Below, one piece after another: positions 10,401 through 25,400 of a stretch of 64,000 bases of DNA. The notes below the pieces were generated by a model. That model did no database searches and was not told the DNA's origin. It was given only the letters and a program-made list of their open reading frames with translations. The position numbers were made by a program, and so were the translations under genes. The DNA is taken from NCBI GenBank assembly GCA_018340375.1, contig JAFFJZ010000010.1, positions 13,764,001 through 13,828,000 on the forward strand. Reading direction: 5' to 3'. This DNA comes from Gonatopus flavifemur. Its lineage: Eukaryota; Arthropoda; Insecta; Hymenoptera; Dryinidae. Position 1 is the first letter of the stretch. Each line of letters opens with the position of its first letter.

Positions 10401-13400
10401 GAGTAACTGTCTCATCGATATTGATCCGGATTTAAAGTCTAATTGTTTGTATTTTTTTCTATGTGGTGTCTAAAGGTTAGGAATCTCGTTGCAAATAGGA
10501 AATTTCGATAAATTGAATTACTTTGGACCAAAGACCATTCTAAAGATTTGCTGTTTGAAATGTATATCGTTAGTTGAACACTGACATGGCCTAAGCTCAT
10601 CAGATCGGCGGCATGGGTTCCCCAGAGTTAATGCAGTATCGCAACGAATCTGACTATTCTGCCGTCCAAGGCCAAAAGGCCGTATCTCCATATTTTGAAG
10701 TTTCGAGATATCGAGCATTTTATGATATCTAAGCAGGTCTACGAAAAAAGTTTTAATTGTAAATGGTTGGAAGTATTGGTTAAAAATAGAGGTTGTATAT
10801 TGCCATTCTTCCCAACCAAGGTTTCGAACTTTTTACAATTCAAACTTTCTACACGGAGAGAAAAAATGAGCTCTAGAAGCATGACGTACTTCACGCTTTT
10901 CCGCATTCGCATGCTTGCAAGCATGAGCCTCGTGCGTTGAAAGCACATTATGACAAATGCGGCAAGGCGTGAAGTACGTCATGCTTCTAGAGCTTGTTTT
11001 TTCTCTTCATGTGAGCAGAGAGAAGATGAGAGAGCTCACGGCCGGGGTTCCATCGATAGTAAACATTAAAGCGCCCTCTTATCGGATGGAACACGGAACC
11101 TGGTCCATCAACCCCCTCTCTCATTTTACATTTTTCTTATTCATGATGATGAAAAATTATATGCATTCAACATCGATACATAAAATCATTTTAATCAAAT
11201 ACGTGTGGAAAAGTATACAAGAGAAATGCACGATTTTGTAGTATTAAAAAATAAAATTGCAGTGTGTCAACTTTCATGATCCAACCGTCAGAGGGCCGGT
11301 GGAACTTTTACTATCAGTGAAAAGGTGCCCATGAGCCCTCTCATTTTCTCTCTGATGTGAGCATGGATTCCAGCCTTCTGAACATGGCCTTATGCAATCA
11401 AAAGCAACCTAAACACAACCTTCAAAACATGAAATTTCATGCTCTTAAAGCTCATTTTTTCTCTCCGTGTACGTAAACCCATCTAAACTTATACATGTTG
11501 AATGATACAAACGCCGTTATCTTCACTTGAGTTTTTAAAAAATTATTTTCAATAATTCAAGGATTTCCCGCATTGAAATACATGTACAAAAATTACTTAA
11601 ATATATACGGAGAAATTCTGCAACAGGTCGTCAATGTCTGTATATTGATCATCAATGTGCAAGGGAAAAATATATTTCTGAATTTGACTTTTAGCGTAAG
11701 CGCATTGATCACCAATGCGAATACAAAGCTAGCCACTATTCACTCATCAGTTATCGATGAAGTCGCACTTGACATCGAGGTTAGGAAATTCATTTTTCAT
11801 AACACGTGCGTGACAAGGATGATTTTTCATTTTTATAAAGCAAGTGCAAAACGACCAATTTCAGTAGACTCTAATTTCTATAATTTCTAGTGCATGCGTA
11901 GTTCGCGGTTTGACGTGTTTGCTCCCGCCCAGGGCAAAAATAAGGATGACGTCACAGTGTAAAAATGAATGAAAAATATATAAGTCAGTAGCGCCATCAG
12001 ATGGCCAGAGCTGCCACCATCAAGCATCGACAGACAGTTGGCATCACTGATTTACATTCAGTCACAGTTCTATTATAAGACGCGCAAGTGCTGAATATCA
12101 AAATGACTAATGCAAATTTCATTATTCTAATGTATTATAGTAATTGTTGGAACATGAAAAAAATGCACTTGTTATGAAAAGTACCGTGTGCATCACGGGA
12201 GCAAAATCATTTCAACTCGTGTATAGCGCCCCTCGCTTCACACTCGTGAAAATCAGTCTTTTTTCTCCCTTGTTGCACAATGTACTATTTTTGTTGCATA
12301 TTGATGATCAATGTGCGGACATTAGCAGTCTGTTTTACAATTTCTCCATGGAGTTATGTGGAAAAAAATTTCTGTTTCTCCAGAGATACGGCCTTTTGGC
12401 TTAGTATTCTCAAAACCCAGTGTTGTGCAATACCCGTCAGCTACATGGCACCAATTGAAAAACAGTCATGGTACAGTAACGGCTCAATTGTTTTTGCCAG
12501 AGTCTGGCAAATAAATCCCCGCCAGTATTGGACCGTTTGTTCATTCCCGAGAATTTCCACATGGGAATTTATCAAGAATTATCCTTGCGCGTAAGAGTTT
12601 TATGGGAAATTCATTCTGAATCACAGGAAAACTTGAGGAAAAACTTTGAGAGTTCATAGGAGTTGGAGTATGTGATAACCTTGAATCTATGGAATCGCAA
12701 TTCTTACGTTTGTTAGGACAAATCATTCATCTATGCTCTAACCACCATGACTTCAGGCGTTTCGAAGGGCCTGTAACGGCTCTTCAAGGGCAATCGCAAG
12801 ACCATCAGCGCCCCATTCAAACGCCAGTTATCATTATTTGAAGGAATGTTTTATCTGGAGTACACGGGGGGAATTTTGTGTAAATCTGTCAGAAAATCCG
12901 TGTGTCATGAATTTTCTGTTGGATATTTAACACGAACATGTGTAACTTCTACAGACGCTCCTTGCCCCAAGCAGCAACAGAAGTTCGAAGTTTATACGAA
13001 ATGGAAACGTTCGTAGAATGCACGAATGAGATACGAAGAATATATAATGAACGTTCATAGAATATTCAAATCAGACTGTTTTAAATATACTTAGAATGTA
13101 CATAGTACATTAGAAATGTACGATATTCATTCAATCGACGTTCGATTGACGTCCCATCGTATATTTCATTACATACGTTCGATGAATATGCATAGCACCT
13201 ATGAAACGGTCTCATTGAAATATGCATAGAACATATTTCGAATATTTGAAGAACCCCTAGTAGAAATTTGACAGGGAATTCCCTATTAGAAGCATGGCCC
13301 TCGTAAGGCTGCAATAGGGAACTCTTGATTAAGGAAAACTTTTAATTACCTTATCAGGTCCTGACATGTCAACCTGTTTAGGACCTTACAACAATGTAAC

Positions 13401-16400
13401 GCGAGGTTGTTGACAGGTCCCAATCAGATGTTCCCCTTCAGTAACTCAGACATGGTATTCCTATCAGAACCTGATCAGGATTGCCTTGCCTCATCCGTAT
13501 TTCAATCATGCGATAACCGACAAGACAGCCGAATCAGGACCTGATCAATTCAGAACGACGAATGTATCAAACTATTCAGAATTTTCACAAGACTCATTAG
13601 AAATTCACTCGTGTTTTTCAAATGTTCAACTGAGATCTATTTGGATCATCAGTAGAATTTCTTCTGTTGAGGGAGTTTCAAAAAATGTTATGAAAAGTGA
13701 ATTCCATGAAAATTAAATTGAATGTTAGAACATAGCTTAGATGAGGTCGTGATTGGGAATTCCGCTACCACCCTGATCAGATCCTGATTGGGAAACGTTT
13801 GGTTTTCCTGATCAGGACCTTGTCTTTTCCCTGCGTTACATTTTTGTCAGGGTCTTATCAGATACTCAAGTCAGGCCCTGAACGAGAATCAGGCATGCCT
13901 GATCTGGACCTGATGTTTTCCATATCAAAATTTCTACGAGGGACGTTCATAGTACATTCTGGTGCTACTTGGGGTGTAATCAGATCTCTACTGATTTATG
14001 ATGTGAAATCATTCAAATAAGTGGAGAGGAGTGCCAAAAGGACACAAATTTCATTCAACTCAAGATTCAACATAACCATTGGGTTATTCTCAACTATTAA
14101 GGGGAGATCTGCAGAGTGCACTTACGAAATATAGCTCTATGATCATGCAATAGGAAATTTTGAGATCTCGTCTACAGTAACTCGACGCGTATTTTTAGTG
14201 ACAATGTTGAAAATGCATCAGACAAAACTACAATTAATATTTATGAAAGTTTAATTATAGTAACGTGTAGTGTTTTTCGTCAGTCATTAGGAGCCGACAG
14301 AACTTTAGAGGTTATACAATTCCAAAACACTTTTGAAAGATATTTCATGCAACATGAGAAAAGCTATTTAACAGTAATTCTTCTTCTGGAAAGAATTATG
14401 ATTGAATTATGATACTGATGCTGCATAAGACATCCTGAATATGTTGACAGAAGTCTTTTAGAAATACATAACCTCTTTTGTAACACGAAAACTAGATGCG
14501 TATGAGATGATCAACAGAACATGCCTCCCATATCCTTGAATTCAGGTTATTTGGGCGGACATTTCTATGTGCATGAATGTGCCTAGAATATGGATGGCAC
14601 GATCTCACACATGTATGGCATGTTCCTATGTTCCCAAAAATACGTTCCTCCCATGAGCTTGACACGTCATGTGCTGTACGGGGATGTCCGGTCTCGGCGA
14701 TCCGTGAACCCTCAGTGAAGACTATTTCTTTTTCAACACTGAGAAAACAGATATCTTCAAGAGTACCATAATTTATGGATTTTTGGCGTTGGTCTGACCC
14801 TAGTCAAAATATTTACGTGAATGAACATCTCAAAGTCCCATAATTTATTTAACTTTTATAAAGAAGTATGGTACCACCCCAGACAGCACAACGTGCCACT
14901 GAAACGTTGAAGGAAGTTTTATAGAACGTAGGAGAGGTTTTCTGAACGTTCGGAAAACGTCCCAAAGACACATTGTGCTGTTAGGGACCCTTATAAAAGT
15001 CCAGCCCTATGACACTGCTGAAAACAGGTGGGACTTTCATTGTCGTCTGCCACCAGACGTCGCTAGTAGCACACTAGGTACGCTCCATTCGATCAGAGCT
15101 GATAACATAACCTCAATTAAACAAAAAGAAAACATAACCTCAATTTACCTCGTTCAGTAAATGGAGTAAAATGTTGATTTTGAGGTTAAATCTTCCATGT
15201 GTTCATCACGCTCGGTACCCACTGAGCACGAAGCGCCATCTGATTCGGGTCACGTGACCACAACAATAAGCGACCGCTTTCCGAGACGGGTTTCTGTTGG
15301 AGTGGCATAGGGCTGTAAAAGTCCCAGCCATTATGGTACTTTTAGAGGTATGTTCACGTGAATATTTTGACTCGAGTTAGACCAACGCCAAAAATCCATA
15401 AATTATGGTATTTTTCAAGATCCCTTTTTGCCGTAAATTATTCTTATGTATTGTTTTAACATAAAAAAGTGTGATTTTCACATTTCATCTACGTAAAAAA
15501 ATTCACTAATTGCACACCGTTAAAAATTTCTTGAAATTTCATGTACATATGTGAATGAAAATTCAATTTTTGTGAACTGACATAGAAATCCAAATATATG
15601 TTATTGACTTTTCAAGTCATTGTGCATGAAAATTGAAATTAATGTACAGGTGATTGAAAAAACTTGGAAAAATTTATCCAATTATAATAACATAATAATA
15701 TCATTATAATACAATTATAATTATAATCAAATCATAGCTGTGATAACACAAGTGATCCAAGTTGGTTTGGATTGGAAAAAAATCTAAAAATGCTCAAAAA
15801 CTAATTTTCAAAAAAGGGGAAAATCTTGCATTATGGCTGCAGAATACGCCCTTGAAATACAATTTTTCTCACTTGGGTCACCCTGTATACCAACGTTTCG
15901 ACGAAGTCATCCATGTATCCACTTCAACTATGTATTAGTTAGATCACACGATTCGTTCAATGTTTCTACATCACAAGTACATCTTGATTCACAAGTTTGA
16001 AGAATGAACGCAAGGTCATATAGGCAGAAAAATACTCTCATCCACATAAGTGGCGGTGGCTTGATTAATCGAGGAGCTGTAGGGTCCGGTTTCGACGCCC
16101 CGCGTTCAAATCTTGTGATGGTGATTTTTTTTTCAACAATCATAAACATGTGCATGAAATTTAAAAAACTTGTTATTGAATTTTCAATCATGATTTCTCT
16201 CAACAACCAGGAACATGTGCATAAAATTTGAAGAACTGGTTATTGGATTTTCAATACTACTGTACATTATTCTTCATTTACGTGAGTGGAAATTGCTTCC
16301 ATTACTTGTGATTGAAAATTCAATCAGAAATTCATAACAGTGCACTTATCAACTGTTAATCCAGTACTTATGTTGAATTTGATTTGACATTACGTATGGG

Positions 16401-19400
16401 CTGAATTGACACGATCGGAAATTCCAAGAAAAACCTAATCAGTACCCTTTTGTGTCATATTATTTACATCAAGCTTGAGTTACTAGCTAACACAAACACA
16501 TTATGTTGAATCGACACAAAAATTTCTGTGGACCGTTTGGGACATGTGAAATATGTTGAATTTAACACAAAATTTCCAACTGTGTAGATGAGTGAACACA
16601 GTATAAAGAAGAATATCAACAGAATTCAACACATAAAATATCAGGGAAATAGTATTTACCGTAATTTTCACTTTTAGGTCCGCAGCCTCAATTTCGTGAC
16701 GTACTCCGGTTGTCATCGCCGTTACAGCGTATTTACTAGCAACGTACAAACCAATGGGATATCTTATGACCTCTGCATAATGACCGGCGATACTGAAAAT
16801 AAGAAAGATGTATCATTATGATGAAAATGAATTTTGATATGGCATTATTTCTTGAAGTAAAATGGATCGTATTGCGTATGTTGGGCTCAACGGAACATAA
16901 ACGGATCCTATGTTCATATTACGCGTCTTTTCTCAAAAAATGAGCCAAAGAACCTTTTGGAACTGAGTGTAGCGAGAAACCGAACGTCTCATAGTTCACA
17001 GATAGAGCTGATATTAAAAACTCATTAATCATAAAGATAAATAATTTTACTATGATTTCTTTCCCTCCATGCACAGTAAATGTTCATGTAAGAACTCTTT
17101 CAGACTAAATTCAATAAATTATACCTGTTAATATTGATAATATGTCCCTCAGTGCCGCGCTTTTTGAATGATTGAACAGCTTCTCTCGAAAAAATGGCCA
17201 TTGCAATTACATTCACATCCATCACCTTCCGGAAATTTTCTGTCGGACTTTCTGCGAAACAAAACAAGCAAACTTTGATGAGCAAATTCAAGTGATCTCT
17301 GATTCAAGTGATAATGGGAAGACTCTTATTCCTGAATATTTTTGTAGTACCACGAAGTATACACTGAAAGAAAGGTATCTAGCTGCGACAATTAAAATTT
17401 AGTTGCCCTAGCTACATTTCAGTTGCTATAAATAAAATTCTAGCTATTTGAAATATGAATAAGATAGTTTCTTTAAGGGGAATGAACAATTTAACTGTGA
17501 CAATTTGAATTTATTTGGTGTAACAAGATTTTTACTCAGAGTGACTAAATTCCCTACACCGGAAAGAATAATTACTGAGAGAAATCGCTTAATTGCGTGA
17601 GCGAAAATACTTGAGTTGATAATCTTTCAGTTCGTTAAAATAAATCTTTATTTCATACAAATAAAAATTTGCTTGCGTTAGCAGAAACAATAATTTGACC
17701 TCTATTCATTACAAATAAAAAAGTTTAGTCAATAGTAGCACAAGTAATTTATTTGTGACAATTAACAATTTATGCGCGTTAAATAATTTGTTTCATTTTA
17801 AAAATGTTCATTTAACGCAATTTAAAATATTTATTCAAATGAGTTTCTTAGCAAATAGAATCTGATTACGCATGCGCTGACTACCGGTTCATCATTTTCA
17901 ATTGTTCCACCGGTATTTCCACCCATGCCCACTTTTCAACGACGCACCTGCAACCGCGTGCAACGGCGATACGGAATTTTGGATTTTATTCTTGGGAGAA
18001 TAAATTACTCTATAGCAAAAGTTCCCAATTTCATCGGTTCATCAGTTTCGTGATTGTTTTGTCTGAAGAATATTCGTATGAAATCTTTTGTTATGCAGGG
18101 AAATTGGGCTAAAATATAATAAATATGCCACCGGTTGACGAAAATATCGTTTAGGTCAGTCAACTTTCCAATTTGCCTGTTCAAATCAGGTTTGAATGAA
18201 AAATAACTTCTCTTTATTAATATCATGTCTCATAATACGGTTGTAATTTTGTTCTTTGGCACTTTAAGGTGATACCAGCGATCCCTGAAGATGCAACCAT
18301 GCCCGTTGGTTAGAAAAGGACATAACCAAAACTATTCTGACAAAATACTCGAAAACGAAGAAATTAAATAAAAATGTCGCTCTGTACAGACCTTCTCCAA
18401 TCAATAAAGATGGTCTGTACAGAGCGACATTTTCCTTTTATTGCTTTATTTTCGAATAATTTGTCAAAACAGATTTGGTTCGGGTTGCATCGTCAGGGGC
18501 CGCTGGTATCCCCTTAAACTAGTATTTCCAACATCTAAATCAATTCACCCCTTTTTTTTACCCAAACTACTTGAATTTCATAGTTGCGAAATCAAGAACT
18601 ATCTCAGGAGAATTAGATAACAAATATAAAAGTTGACACACCTATTCTTCTATTACTCAGAACTAATTTTCACAACTGACTTCAGTTCATTCGGTCAAAT
18701 AAATTATTTTTCCTGGTGTAGCTGTCAACCAAACCCTCCTTCTAAGTGTAAGATATAAGTAGTGCGATCTCTTATGGAATCAATTTTGGAAAATGACACA
18801 CTTTTGTCGCCGACTTGCAAGTCGAATTTCACCACTCGTGGAACTATGAATAGTATGTTAGGGATTTATAACTTTTATAACTGTCTCCCGCAGTCGAGTT
18901 CATTTCTCTTCTTTTCAATATAAGTATCGTATAATAATTGAGATTCAATTTCATTTCAGTCGTGAACTCGAATTGATTTTTGGAATATGCGGATACAATG
19001 AATGCATCCTTACTTATGGGTATTTGTATTAGAAAATCTTAATCGATGATTTCAACTATCCTCAAAACAAAGAATGAATTCAACGAGAAAATTAATTCCT
19101 GCACTGTGAAAAGTCCGACTTAGTGTGGTTGCATCTTCCCATGTGATACATGTTGTAAATGAGGAAACCAGTGTTATATTGGATAAAACAACCCATGTGT
19201 GTATGGACCAAGTCTGGCACAAGACCTGCCGAGACTTATCCGTAACAATTTACTAAACTAGGTCCAGGCTTGGGAATGATAAGATCAGGACAAACTTGGG
19301 CCAGTGGTTTTGCCAGGCCCGGTCCAATTCATTTACCAAGCATCAACCAATGCTTCTTTGATTGCAAATATGGATGAAAAAAGGAATTGATTCATATTTC

Positions 19401-22400
19401 AGTTCATGACTTTCTCCCTCAGAACACCGTTATGAATTATCTTGAAACGATAGAAAAAATGTGACAAGACTGAGACAAGCTTGTATGATCATTGGAAAAT
19501 TTGCATTCTTTGATATTTCAATCAATTTTGATTCTATTGTTGAATTATGCTCAAACTAGCTAATAAGATCTTACTGAAATACCATAACATAAATCTTATA
19601 ATGATCTGATCCCGTACGGAATCCAATATTGGAATGCCCCCGAGTCACCCGAAAAACTGATGCATCACTATAGTGTGTAGGATTAATTATGGCAAGAAGA
19701 TCGGGCCAGCCTTGGCCCGATGGTTATCCCCAAATCTCCAACCATTGTAAATTCAAAATCCGTCAATATTTATAAACATTGTGCCACTCATGTGGGCAAT
19801 ATTGGCACAATTGTTCTCAACGAATGCTCGATTTTTATACTTGTGCCAAGTTTGTAGCAAATATAGTGACCACTTCAAAAATATTAACAAATGTACCATG
19901 ACTGACCATCCATTGGGAACAACGGGACAATCATGGAACAATATTGAGCCAATTGTTCTTCATGGAAGTTTGTTTCTGACACATGTGCCAACCTTGGAAC
20001 AAGCTTGGGTTTTTTTCAGTCTTGGCAATACCTGCTTGGGAATTTATACCAACGGCTTTCAGACATATACGATAGTAACATAAAGTAAACAAAAAATTGA
20101 ATGTAGAAAAAAATGTATATGTGCCAATAAATATATTTTCATTCATCTTATTACTTGAAAACTTGACTGAAACTCAGGCTTTTCCATTGTGTCAGCATTT
20201 GTTTTTGGTGCTTACTTCCAGTTGACACAGGTCTAGTTTTGGCTGTATTTTGAGATCAACTTATATTGAGGATGAAAGTGAGTGCTTTTTACTGTGTAAT
20301 TCCATCAAGAAACTTTTAAACCATGCTTAAAGGTTTGTCATATCCAGAACGCTTTTCATTGCGCATTAATGTTTTTATTCTGTACATTGAAATTATCGAT
20401 TTCCTTTCTGAGCGAGTTGAATGCGACGTTTAGAACGTTTGAAGGTAACGAATACAGGATATACATTTCCACAAACCTACATACGTGTAAATAAAAGAAT
20501 AACATTTCTGCAAAGTCATCAAGAGTGCATTATAACGTAACATGCACAGTAATTTGTTCTGTAATCATATATTGTCTAGTCACGCAATTAAGTAATCAAA
20601 ATATCCACTCTCGATTCATTTGATGAGTCAATATTGTAGTTTCTCATTAATAATGTCATGCTCACACCTTGGAATTAACAATGTACATTTTCTTCTGCTT
20701 ATCTTATGAAATTGCAAAGTTTTGACACGATCTGTGATGTTTAAATTGGAAATGGGAGATCGAATGTTAAATTTCGTAATCATTTATAATATATCGCGAA
20801 AAAAAATGAGAATTCTTCATACGCGATTGTTGAGAAACTGCAATAGAATTGAGCATTTGAAATATGTGTATTAAGTTTTTCCTTCTCAATACTAGATTGT
20901 CTGCACTCAGTATTCAATTTTCGCCATTCAAGACTGTGAAATTAGAATTTGAAGAACTCCAAAGAATATGCTATAGTGAAGAATTTATGATAATCGCTTT
21001 TATTTAGTCTCGAATAAAAATTATCGTATCAAATTGATTCTAATTGATAAGGACAAGACAAGGTTATAAAAGCGTTTAGTGCTGCAAAAAACTATCTCTT
21101 CGCATGAATGCTTATATAATTATATACTACATAAAAATTGTAAATAATAAGAATATTTACCCAAGTAGAATAGTCCAGTCATTCACGAGTTTGTAACGCT
21201 TACACTTGCGAAAAACTAGCCAACTCACTAAATACTTACGACGCACTCACCAGTTTCTAGTTTTTCGTTAGTGCAGGCGTTATAAACTCATGACTGACTT
21301 GACCATTTCTACTAGGGTACATATTATCTCAATGTGCATCTGAAAAATAATTTCTTTCAATTAATATACATTTTTTACACAGCTTTCATGAATATCATGT
21401 GTATTTCAAATGAAAATTGTACATAAATTATGAAATAATTTCGCGAACCAAATTTCATGCGAAGAGATATTTGTTCAACCCACTGTATCTCCCATGGATC
21501 TAACAAGAATTCAACTCATATGACTTCAAGGAAATAAAAAATTTACTCAATTTGAATAAAAATCTCCATTGACTATTCTAACGAATTCAAATACATTCTT
21601 GGGCTTGAAATTTTTCGATTGTTATTGATTCTCATTGCACTTCATATCGAATTTTGTAACCAAGTGCAATCCAAAGCGTATAATCATTCGCACTTTTCAC
21701 TTCCCTCATACTCTAGTTGATGAATTCAAATTGAATTCCTATCAATTCCTGGGTGAATTCCATAAAAAATGGCTGGTTTTTGACTGATAATTGTTCTTCT
21801 ATTTCACCAAGCCGAATCACGGTGTGCAAACATAGGAGCTGCAGCTAGAACATTTGTGAATTATTCATCATCACATTGAATTAGATCTAATTTTCAATAT
21901 TATTCCACAACGAAATAATAAAACCGCAATAGAAACCAAGTCCCGCGTTTTGAATTAAATTCGAAAGCCATAATAGATAAAAACTCATACATGTTATACT
22001 ATTTACTGATAACAGAAATTGAATTTCAAATGCGCGTCAAACGGGAGTTGCTTGAAATATGGAATTTTCATTTTAAATATCACCTCACTTGAATGAAAAA
22101 ACATGATAATCGAAAATCTAATATCTGATTTGTATGACTCAAGAGTGATGATGACAAATTATGTGTACATTGTAATCGCTAATCACTTCCTTCCACATTT
22201 TCATTGTTAACATTATGTGACAGTTCTATTATCTAATTTCAGAACTTTATATTCATGTGATATGAATTACCGATAAGAATCCCACATTTCGAGTCAGGAT
22301 TGTTGTTTGCTTTCCATTCGATATTGACATAGGATTATCGAATTTCCAAATCATGTAACTAAGAATCTTGGATTCCAGTCCGAAGACTGATATGAAATTT

Positions 22401-25400
22401 TCTTCTGCTTTGAATAGTGGAAGCTTCGACTCGCTTCGGATTATTTTCTTCTTCCTGATCCGTTCAACCTCGGTCCAGTTCAAATCCTGATGAGAATAGA
22501 AATGCTAGGCTATTTTCAGAATCTTGTCAAAAAAACTCTGCTCGAATCAGGGCTCAATAAGAAATTTTGAATCGGGAGTTTGCATCATGATGAGATAAAT
22601 CATATGTCATAAAACAAACAACAAGGAAGTTTTAAAGGATCGCAACAAATGGATGTGCAATAATACAGGTTGCCATTATTGCCATCATACCGAGTCATTG
22701 AAATTCTACCGCCATTCTTAGCATTCGAAATAAACGTAATACTATTATTGATCCGTCAGTAGGGAACGATATATCGATCGTTGTTACAGATCTCGTAATG
22801 GCCCAATATATATTCACCAATTGGACCATGCTGGTCCTTCAAAGAATCTGTTAACAATGTTTCCTAATATGAGACATATTTGTGAAAACCTACACAGCGT
22901 TCCATGTGAAAAAGATATCTCAAGTCAAATTTAATAAGTCTTATGCAATACGATAGGATATCTGTAAGATATCTGACGAAGCTCTCACTCCTAAAAGATT
23001 TCTATAAGATCCCATGTGGAAAATTTTTCAAAATTCAATATAATTTGTATATAATTCAATATAGTTTATATAAAAATTCTATATAATTATATAAAAATTA
23101 TATATAATTTTGAGAATTTTTCCACGCGGGATGTCTACCCACACAGCATACAATATTGCAGTAATATCGAAGTAATATTGCAGGGAAATATTACTGCGAT
23201 ATATTGCCGTAATATTTCATGTCCGCGCAGATTGATTGCAGTAATATCACAGGAATATTGTAATATTACGTCAATATTACAGCAATATTTCAGTGATGTC
23301 ACAGTAATATTTCACACCTCTCGATATTATATATTTCAGTAATATTGTGGCAATATTTCAAGGGGACACTAATTGCACGCAGTTGAAAATATATGGACTC
23401 GACAAACATTTGCTCGGTGAGAATTATCTGAACTGAATTCAAAAATGTATCTGAAGCTTCCAGGGAATAATCGTTGATATTTTATTTGCGATACAAAGCT
23501 CAAATTTTCAAATTCCAAAAAATTCTTTTCCAACATCTGTGAGAAAGTTTGAAATTCAAAATTTGGATTCTGCACTGCGATAAAGTACTAAAGATTATTT
23601 CTTGAAAATTTCATCTATTTCTATGAATTTAGTTCAGAGAATTCTTACCAAGAGAATGTTTGCTCAGAGGGTACACTGGTATCCCCTTACAGCATGTGAT
23701 ACTAATACCAGGACCTTAGCCATTTTATTTACAACAAACTGGATAGAATCAATTCAATAGAATCAAAATATCTCTCCGTACACAGTCATTTTCAAGATTT
23801 ATTGAAGAACTGCTGTACACAGCGTTATTTTGATTTTATTAAAAGATTTTTTGAATGTTATAAACAAAATAGCTAGCGTCTCGGCCCTAGCATCCCTCTG
23901 AGTGAATTGTTCATGTGAGGTTTCTAGAATATTCTTCACAAGTTTTAGAATATCGCTCTGTAAAGTATTTCTTTGCAGTCATATAAGTATTCAACGATTG
24001 AGGCACAGAACAATATTCAGAGAATGAATCGCAAGGTATTCGAAATGTCTCGTATGAACAATTTGGTTAACATCAGGGTGCTATAGCACCCTCACTATAG
24101 TATCCTTTGCAAGAAGTACGAACGGCAGTGTTCCTAGACAAATGTAATTTGAAACTTGAAGAAAAACGAAACATTGTGATTAAGCAGATACCAGTGCCAT
24201 GAGAGTAGCTGAATATTTTTTGGGAGATTTGGGGAAGAGAGTGAACAGGGAAGTGCTTCAACTAGGAATTCTAACGAAATTGGTCAATGATGCATTTCTT
24301 TCAAATAGAATAACCAATCGAAAAGAGAAAAATTCCCGGTTGTCACAAGCCTGATGAAATATAATAGATATTTCGATGTAGCTTCGTTTGATTGATAAAG
24401 AATAAAGGTACATCAAGATATTTCAATTGTATTTCACCCGTTTCAGAAAACCTTACAGACAAAATCAGCTGATCTCATGGCACTGGTATCGTCTCAAAGT
24501 CTTGTAATTTATATAACAACTGTAACCTTTGTGGGTTCCGAGGAATATAACATTTTTTGGGTCATAAAAAAATCTCAATTTTCTTCTCTTTATATTGCTC
24601 AGTGGTGAAATTGGAAAAATCCTGATTTTTGAAGACAAATGTGAGTTCAGGCATATTTCTCCTACTTCTCATAGCATTCAAAAGTCCTACAGAGGAGAAA
24701 ACTATTCTTCTATTTCTTTTATATCTTAGGAGCCGAATTAGGGACAGTATTATCATTTAAAATGATGTTTTTATAATATTTTACAAAATATCCCATCTTC
24801 GAAAAAAAAGGAAACTGTGGGAGGGGTATTGGTTTTGCATTTCGGAGGATTTTGAAACGATTGCAATGAACCGGAATCAGAAGGAACCCGTTTTTTGACT
24901 ACTGAAGTTTACTACACAACACACATCTCCATTTTCATTCATTTTCCACGTTCACTCATGAATTCAAAAACAAAACAATATCAAACCGTTTTCGACTAAT
25001 TTTCACACGAAAATTGGCCAGGATTCAAGTTTAGGCATGTTTTACTAATTCCTGTTTGCAAAATATTACCGCAATATTTTAGTGTGATTCATGATATATT
25101 ATCGACACTATAATATTGCAGTGATATTATACATTGCAATATATAATATTGTTATATTGCTGCAATATTACATTAGGATTTGTAATATTACGTCAATATT
25201 GTAATACTGCTGCAATATTGCTGCAATATTATGTGCTGTGTGGGACAAAATCTAGATCTTCCAAAAGATAATCTTTTAGATATCTTTTAGAAGTAAAAAC
25301 TATTTTAGACATCTCAAAAATATCTTGCCGTGTTACATAGGAATTTCTTCAAAACTTTTCTAAATACTTTCTAAAGATATCTTCAAGATCAAAACTGCTG

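Larger units (their letters stand above)
17362..18748. mobile_element. MITE with CACTGAAAGAAAGG ends, carrying two nested insertions
   Basis: TA duplications are at 17360-17361 and 18749-18750. The sequence matches the 7891-8142 MITE on both sides of the insertion 17557-18718. Without the insertion it would be about 223 bp. Confidence 0.8.
23138..25244. mobile_element. CCC-ended element with AATATTGCAATATT words, interrupted
   Basis: Ends CCCACACAGCATAC and (inverted) CCCACACAGCACAT. Inside both ends are dense AATATTGCAGTAATATT words (23148-23370 and 25060-25243). About 1.7 kb of later insertions lies between. No matching 2-bp duplication is visible here, unlike in its relatives. Confidence 0.6.

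Noticed and set aside
10695..11241. 81-94-codon frames around a LELVFSLHVSREKM-like sequence
   Set aside because: They follow the inverted repeats of the 10852-11469 MITE.
19753..20146. Frames of 62-100 codons on both strands
   Set aside because: They fall in or overlap the 19192-20040 word-repeat element and overlap each other in antisense.
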